This document shows positions 60,521 to 64,000 of a stretch of DNA of 64,000 nucleotides, in pieces (position 1 is the stretch's first letter; the number at the start of each line of letters is the position of its first letter). The notes beneath the pieces are model-generated. The model saw only the letters and a list, made by a program, of their open reading frames with translations, did not search any database and was not told the origin of the DNA. Origin of the DNA: Pseudorhizobium banfieldiae (lineage in GTDB: Bacteria > Pseudomonadota > Alphaproteobacteria > Rhizobiales > Rhizobiaceae); contig NZ_FO082820.1 in NCBI RefSeq assembly GCF_000967425.1, positions 682,001 to 746,000 on the forward strand, given 5' to 3'. A program made the translations under genes and the position numbers.

Positions 60521-61682
60521 AGGTCGCCAGGTCTCGCATCACCCTGATAAGGTCGGACTTCCCTTCAAACCCTATCCCCGGCAATTCCGGCATGGTGATG
60601 TATCCGTCGGCGACCTGGACACCATCCGGAAATCCGCCATAGGGCTGGAAAAGGTCGGGATAGCTCTCATTGCCTCCCAGTCCCAAACCGGCAGCAATGT
60701 TAAGAGACATCTGGTGGCCGCCATGGGGGATGCAGCGGGAGGGGGACCAGCCGAACTGGTGGAGGACGTCCAGCGTCTTCAGGTATTCCACCAACCCATA
60801 GGACAGGGCGCAATCGAACTGCAGATAGTCGCGGTCCGGCCGCATTCCCCCATATCTCAGGAGGTTGCGCGCATCCTGGTGCGAAAACAGGTTCTCGCCG
60901 GTCGCCATGGGGGCGTCGTAGAACTCGGACATTGCCGCCTGCAGCGCGTAGTCCAGCGGGTCGCCGATTTCTTCGTACCAGAAGAGCGGGTATTGGCGCA
61001 GCATCTTCGCATAGGCGATCGCCGTCTCCAGGTCGAAACGGCCATTCGCATCCACGGCGAGTTTTGCATCTGCGCCGATCTCATCCAGCACAGCCTCGAT
61101 GCGACGCTGATCCTCGTCGATAGACGCGCCGCCGATCTTCATCTTGACGACCGTGTAGCCACGATCGAGGTAGCCGCGCATTTCGCGACGCAGGGCGCTA
61201 TCGTCTTTGCCGGGGTAATAATAGCCACCCGCCGCATAGACGAACACCTTCGGGTTTGCCTCAAGGCCCTTCATCTCGGCGAGCAATCGGAACAGCGGCT
61301 TGCCCGCGATCTTCGCAACCGCATCCCAGACGGCCATGTCTATGGTTCCGACTGCGACCGAGCGCTCTCCATGGCCGCCCGGCTTCTCATTGGCCATCAT
61401 GGCGGACCAGATCCTATGGGGGTCGAGATTGTCTCCGGCTTCGTTCAGGAGACTCTCCGGAGCGGCTTCGAGAATGCGATTCCTGAACCGCTCCCGTATC
61501 AAGCCGCCTTGCCCATATCGGCCGTTGGAGTTGAAGCCATAGCCGATCACCCTGCGTCCGTCGCGAACGACATCGGTAACAACCGCCACCAGACTCGCCG
61601 TCATCTTGCTGAAATCGATATAGGCGTTGCGAATGGGAGAGGCGATTGGCTTGGTGACCTCACAGATGTCGATAATGCGCAT
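60519..61682 (-). CDS. tarD: D-tartrate dehydratase
   Basis: A 387-residue enolase-superfamily dehydratase converting D-tartrate to oxaloacetate. The N-terminal loop PIASPIRNAYIDFSKMTASL and the segment GYGFNSNGRYGQGGLIRERF are almost the same as I recall for the characterised Bradyrhizobium enzyme. Catalytic residues: KMKIGG with Lys182, metal ligands Asp211 (AVDANGRF), Glu near 237 (WYEEIGDP) and Glu in TGENLFSH, and base His in IPHGGHQM. The ATG at 61680-61682 has AAGGAAC upstream. It is divergent from a LysR gene 207 bp away. Unlike the other enolase-family gene in this window, the substrate assignment is strong. Confidence 0.92.
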   Translation of the reverse strand: MRIIDICEVTKPIASPIRNAYIDFSKMTASLVAVVTDVVRDGRRVIGYGFNSNGRYGQGGLIRERFRNRILEAAPESLLNEAGDNLDPHRIWSAMMANEKPGGHGERSVAVGTIDMAVWDAVAKIAGKPLFRLLAEMKGLEANPKVFVYAAGGYYYPGKDDSALRREMRGYLDRGYTVVKMKIGGASIDEDQRRIEAVLDEIGADAKLAVDANGRFDLETAIAYAKMLRQYPLFWYEEIGDPLDYALQAAMSEFYDAPMATGENLFSHQDARNLLRYGGMRPDRDYLQFDCALSYGLVEYLKTLDVLHQFGWSPSRCIPHGGHQMSLNIAAGLGLGGNESYPDLFQPYGGFPDGVQVADGYITMPELPGIGFEGKSDLIRVMRDLAT

Positions 61683-61889
61683 GGGATGCTGTTCCTTCAC
61701 GTCGGTCGTGCCGGTTCTTTCGGGCGGAGCTCGATGGTACGTGCGGCACCGACGGAAGGCCAATGCCGATCCTCAACAGTTCGATGCCCATACGGCATTA
61801 CGAGTGGTTCACGAGGAGCCTTTGATCATATGTCGTACCGGCGGGTCGCATGCTATACGTGATGCCGATCATGCACTGGCGGAGGGGAA

Positions 61890-62834
61890 ATGGACACGGC
61901 GTGGTTATTGGACCTTCAGGTCTTGGCGAAGACGCTCAACTTCTCCCGCGCGGCCGAGATCAGGAATGTTACCCAACCAGCCTTCGGTAGGCGGATAAAA
62001 TCGCTGGAGGCATGGTGCGGCTCGACCTTGATTGACCGCGGCAGTCACAGATTGGCGCTGACCGAGGCTGGAAAGGTCATGGTTGAAGCCGCTGACGATG
62101 TCCTCCGTCGACTAGAAAGGTCGAAGCACGAGCTGCAGCAAGTCCGCAGCGCAACGGCAACGTTGACCGTCGCCTCCACCCATGCGCTCTCTTATACGTT
62201 CTTTCCAGGATGGGTGCAGCGGCTTGGATCGATAGCGTCAACAATGCCGATCAGGCTCCTCTCCGACAACATGAACGAGTGCGAGCGGCTCATGCTCGAG
62301 GGCGGGGCCCAGTTCCTGTTGTGCCACCACCATCCCGGTACGGCGACGCGCCTGTCCGAAAGCGACTTCCCGATGATGACCCTCTCGCATGAGCGGCTCG
62401 TCCCGGTCAGCCGTCGCGATCCTGATGGACAAGCGATCTACAGCTTGCCGGGCTCGTCCTCGCGGTCAGTTCCGTGGTTGATGTTTGAAGGGACCTCCGG
62501 TATGGGCCGGATTCTGGTGTCGGCACTCTCTCAGCGAAGTGAGGATCTGCATCTGCATAACGTCTTCAGCTCTCACCTCGCCATGGTACTGAAAGCTCTC
62601 GCGCTTGAAGGCAAAGGTGTTGCATGGATTCCGGAGAGCCTCGCTGCCGACGAGCTTTCCCCTGGTGGTCGCCTCGCCATTGCCGGCTCCCTGGATTGGG
62701 CGGTCCCTGTCCAGGTGGCTCTTTTCCGAACTCTGCGGCCGCTGCCCGATATGGCGGAGCGGTTCTGGCAGTTGGCCCGCGATAAGTCGCTGGGGCAGGT
62801 CAGTTCAGTTGCAGGTCCGGTGTCCGCTCCTTGA
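61890..62834 (+). CDS. LysR-type regulator, divergent from tarD
   Basis: A 314-residue LysR regulator with HTH (NFSRAAEIRNVTQPAFGRRIKSLEAWCG, about 18-45) and an effector domain beginning near SATATLTVASTHALSYTFFP. GGAGGGG lies 3-4 bp before the ATG. Its divergent position makes it the candidate activator of tarD in response to tartrate. It overlaps the convergent LysR gene at 62800 by 35 bp at the 3-prime ends. Confidence 0.86.
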   Translation: MDTAWLLDLQVLAKTLNFSRAAEIRNVTQPAFGRRIKSLEAWCGSTLIDRGSHRLALTEAGKVMVEAADDVLRRLERSKHELQQVRSATATLTVASTHALSYTFFPGWVQRLGSIASTMPIRLLSDNMNECERLMLEGGAQFLLCHHHPGTATRLSESDFPMMTLSHERLVPVSRRDPDGQAIYSLPGSSSRSVPWLMFEGTSGMGRILVSALSQRSEDLHLHNVFSSHLAMVLKALALEGKGVAWIPESLAADELSPGGRLAIAGSLDWAVPVQVALFRTLRPLPDMAERFWQLARDKSLGQVSSVAGPVSAP

Positions 62835-63699
62835 TGCGCTCGCGCAGCAGCTCGACGAACAACCTCACCTTGGCTGACAGGTTGAGCCGCTCCGGATAGA
62901 CCGCCATGACGTCGGCTCTCATGTAGTAGCGCGGAAGAACTACAACCAGTCGACCGGCGCGGACGTGGGATGCCACGTCCCATTCAGACCTGAGCATTAT
63001 GCCATGGCCGTTCAAGACCCAAGAGACAGCAATTTCACCGTCGTTGGTGGACAACCCGCCGGCAACCCGGACACTGTCTTCGGTGCCGAACCGCCAGACG
63101 TCGTACGCAGCATGTTCCTGCCTCAGGACAATGCATGAGTGCTGCGTGAGGTCCGAGAGCCGCTTCGGCGTTCCGTGTCCACGCAGATATTCGGGAGAAG
63201 CCACCAGAACCCGGCGGTTGCGCAAGAGGAGCCCCATCACTTGGCGCGTAGCCGTCGGCTCCCCGAAGCGGATTTGAAGATCGAAACCTTCTTCCATGAT
63301 GTTGAGTGGTGCGTCGGTAAGAACGAGCTGAGCTTCCACTCCAGGATGTCTGTTGACGAATGCAGATACAGCCGGCGCCACATGCTCGCGCCCGAACTGG
63401 AAGGTCGCGTTGATCCGCAACAGACCTTGGGGTTCTCCGCGAGCAGAGACGATTGCCTCCTCGGCCGCTGCAATGCGGTTGATGATGTCCATTGAGGCTG
63501 CGAGGTAGGCTTCCCCTTCGCTTGTAAGGCTGACTCGTCGTGTGGTCCGATTGACCAGACGAACGCCGAGACGATCTTCCATTCTTGCAAGCCGCCGACT
63601 GACGGCCGAAGCGGTAAGCCCAAGCTCAAGCGCCGCCTCCGACAGACTGCTCCGCTGCGCAACGACGGTGAAGAAGCGCATGTCAGTTTCACCGTTCAT
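62800..63699 (-). CDS. LysR-type regulator
   Basis: A 299-residue LysR regulator: HTH SSLSEAALELGLTASAVSRRLARMEDRLG (about 17-45), then an effector domain starting GLLRINATFQFGREHVAPAV, similar to the DsdC/AaeR-like branch that often controls divergent efflux or catabolic genes. The ATG at 63697-63699 (MNGETDMRFFTVVAQ) gives standard HTH placement; the 65-codon upstream extension is not protein-like. It is divergent from the exported-protein gene at 63947. Confidence 0.86.
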   Translation of the reverse strand: MNGETDMRFFTVVAQRSSLSEAALELGLTASAVSRRLARMEDRLGVRLVNRTTRRVSLTSEGEAYLAASMDIINRIAAAEEAIVSARGEPQGLLRINATFQFGREHVAPAVSAFVNRHPGVEAQLVLTDAPLNIMEEGFDLQIRFGEPTATRQVMGLLLRNRRVLVASPEYLRGHGTPKRLSDLTQHSCIVLRQEHAAYDVWRFGTEDSVRVAGGLSTNDGEIAVSWVLNGHGIMLRSEWDVASHVRAGRLVVVLPRYYMRADVMAVYPERLNLSAKVRLFVELLRERIKERTPDLQLN

Positions 63700-63946
63700 T
63701 CTCGGCTCGCTCACTTGTTCCCAAAAATCAATAATGAAATGAATTTGCGGAAATTCCCAGCGTTTCCTGCGGCCTCTATGCTGACGATGTCTTTGTTCGC
63801 ACAGCAAGGGTGCTGAGTGGCCGTGGGAGAGGTTGCTTAGGCTGGAGGAACTTGTGCATCCGGCGTTCGGTCGAACGTCGCGCTGTTTCTTCAACAGGTG
63901 CGTGTCGGGCCCGGCTCGGGCAGAAGTTCATCAGGGAGGAACCAAG

Positions 63947-64000
63947 ATGAAGATCAAGACCATTTTCGCGGCCACAGTTGGCCTGTCGCTCCTGGCGGTA
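63947..64000 (+). CDS. N-terminus of an exported protein (runs off the window)
   Basis: The ATG at 63947 with a GGGAGGA site 6 bp upstream opens MKIKTIFAATVGLSLLAV, a Sec signal peptide start (basic n-region, hydrophobic core), in frame to the window end. Given the neighbourhood, a periplasmic solute-binding protein is likely, but only 18 codons are visible. Confidence 0.6.
   Translation, partial: MKIKTIFAATVGLSLLAV

Noticed and set aside
60519-61682. Calling both enolase-superfamily genes tartrate dehydratases
   Set aside because: Only 60519-61682 has the D-tartrate dehydratase loop and KMKIGG motif; 47372-48487 differs in the KxK position and capping domain.

Overview
The window is about 62% GC and reads like an alphaproteobacterium of the Rhizobiales (Rhizobium/Sinorhizobium/Bradyrhizobium relatives). 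The signs are a red-type (form IC) Rubisco operon in the order cbbFPTALSX-rpe-cbbZ-cbbY with divergent cbbR, a D-tartrate dehydratase very like the Bradyrhizobium enzyme, and an abundance of TctC-type binding proteins, MmgE/PrpD proteins and FCD-GntR regulators. Such loci often sit on megaplasmids, but nothing here (no rep genes, IS, tRNA or rRNA) proves the replicon type.

Layout. (1) 1-10.7 kb: Calvin-Benson-Bassham operon on the minus strand (cbbF, cbbP, cbbT, cbbA, cbbL, cbbS, cbbX, rpe/cbbE, cbbZ and the first 122 codons of cbbY), with divergent cbbR. (2) 11-28 kb: tricarboxylate locus. It holds a TTT importer (binding protein plus a TctA-TctB fusion), a ThDP enzyme, a LysR regulator, a TauE/SafE protein, tricarballylate dehydrogenase tcuA with its electron-transfer partner tcuB, a class III CoA-transferase, a GntR regulator, a second LysR regulator, a PrpF-type aconitate isomerase candidate, a beta-decarboxylating dehydrogenase, a decayed Old-Yellow-Enzyme fragment, and an NADP isocitrate dehydrogenase paired with its own GntR gene. 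(3) 29-34.3 kb: NitT/TauT-type ABC importer with two permeases, an acylpyruvate hydrolase and a TauE/SafE protein. (4) 34.3-44.7 kb: acid module 1 (GntR, TtuC/LeuB-like dehydrogenase, two MmgE/PrpD proteins, an SDR-like protein, an AbrB-type membrane protein and divergent tctCBA). (5) 44.7-47.3 kb: a four-domain rhodanese and a haloacetate-dehalogenase-like hydrolase. (6) 47.4-60.5 kb: acid module 2 (enolase-superfamily enzyme, tctCBA, MmgE/PrpD, SDR-like, AbrB-type, acyl-CoA dehydrogenase, CoA-transferase, MmgE/PrpD, itaconyl-CoA-hydratase-like, CitE-like lyase). (7) 60.5-64 kb: D-tartrate dehydratase, two LysR genes and the start of an exported protein.

How they fit together (inference). 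The accessory part looks like a battery of uptake-and-breakdown modules for di- and tricarboxylic acids. Tricarballylate would become cis-aconitate through TcuAB, and trans-aconitate could be isomerised by the PrpF protein. Module 2 ends with CoA-transferase, hydratase and citramalyl-CoA-lyase-like genes, the toolkit for splitting a C5 dicarboxyl-CoA into acetyl-CoA and pyruvate. The most striking regulatory signal is a family of near-palindromes (consensus ATTGTNNACAAT) in front of tcuA, prpF, tctC2/mmgE, the dehalogenase/enolase pair, tctC3 and one gntR. It suggests that these modules form a shared or parallel FCD-GntR regulon. Each of the three tctC genes is also followed by an RNA hairpin before its membrane-subunit gene. 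Two SDR-family proteins lack both the Ser and Tyr catalytic residues.
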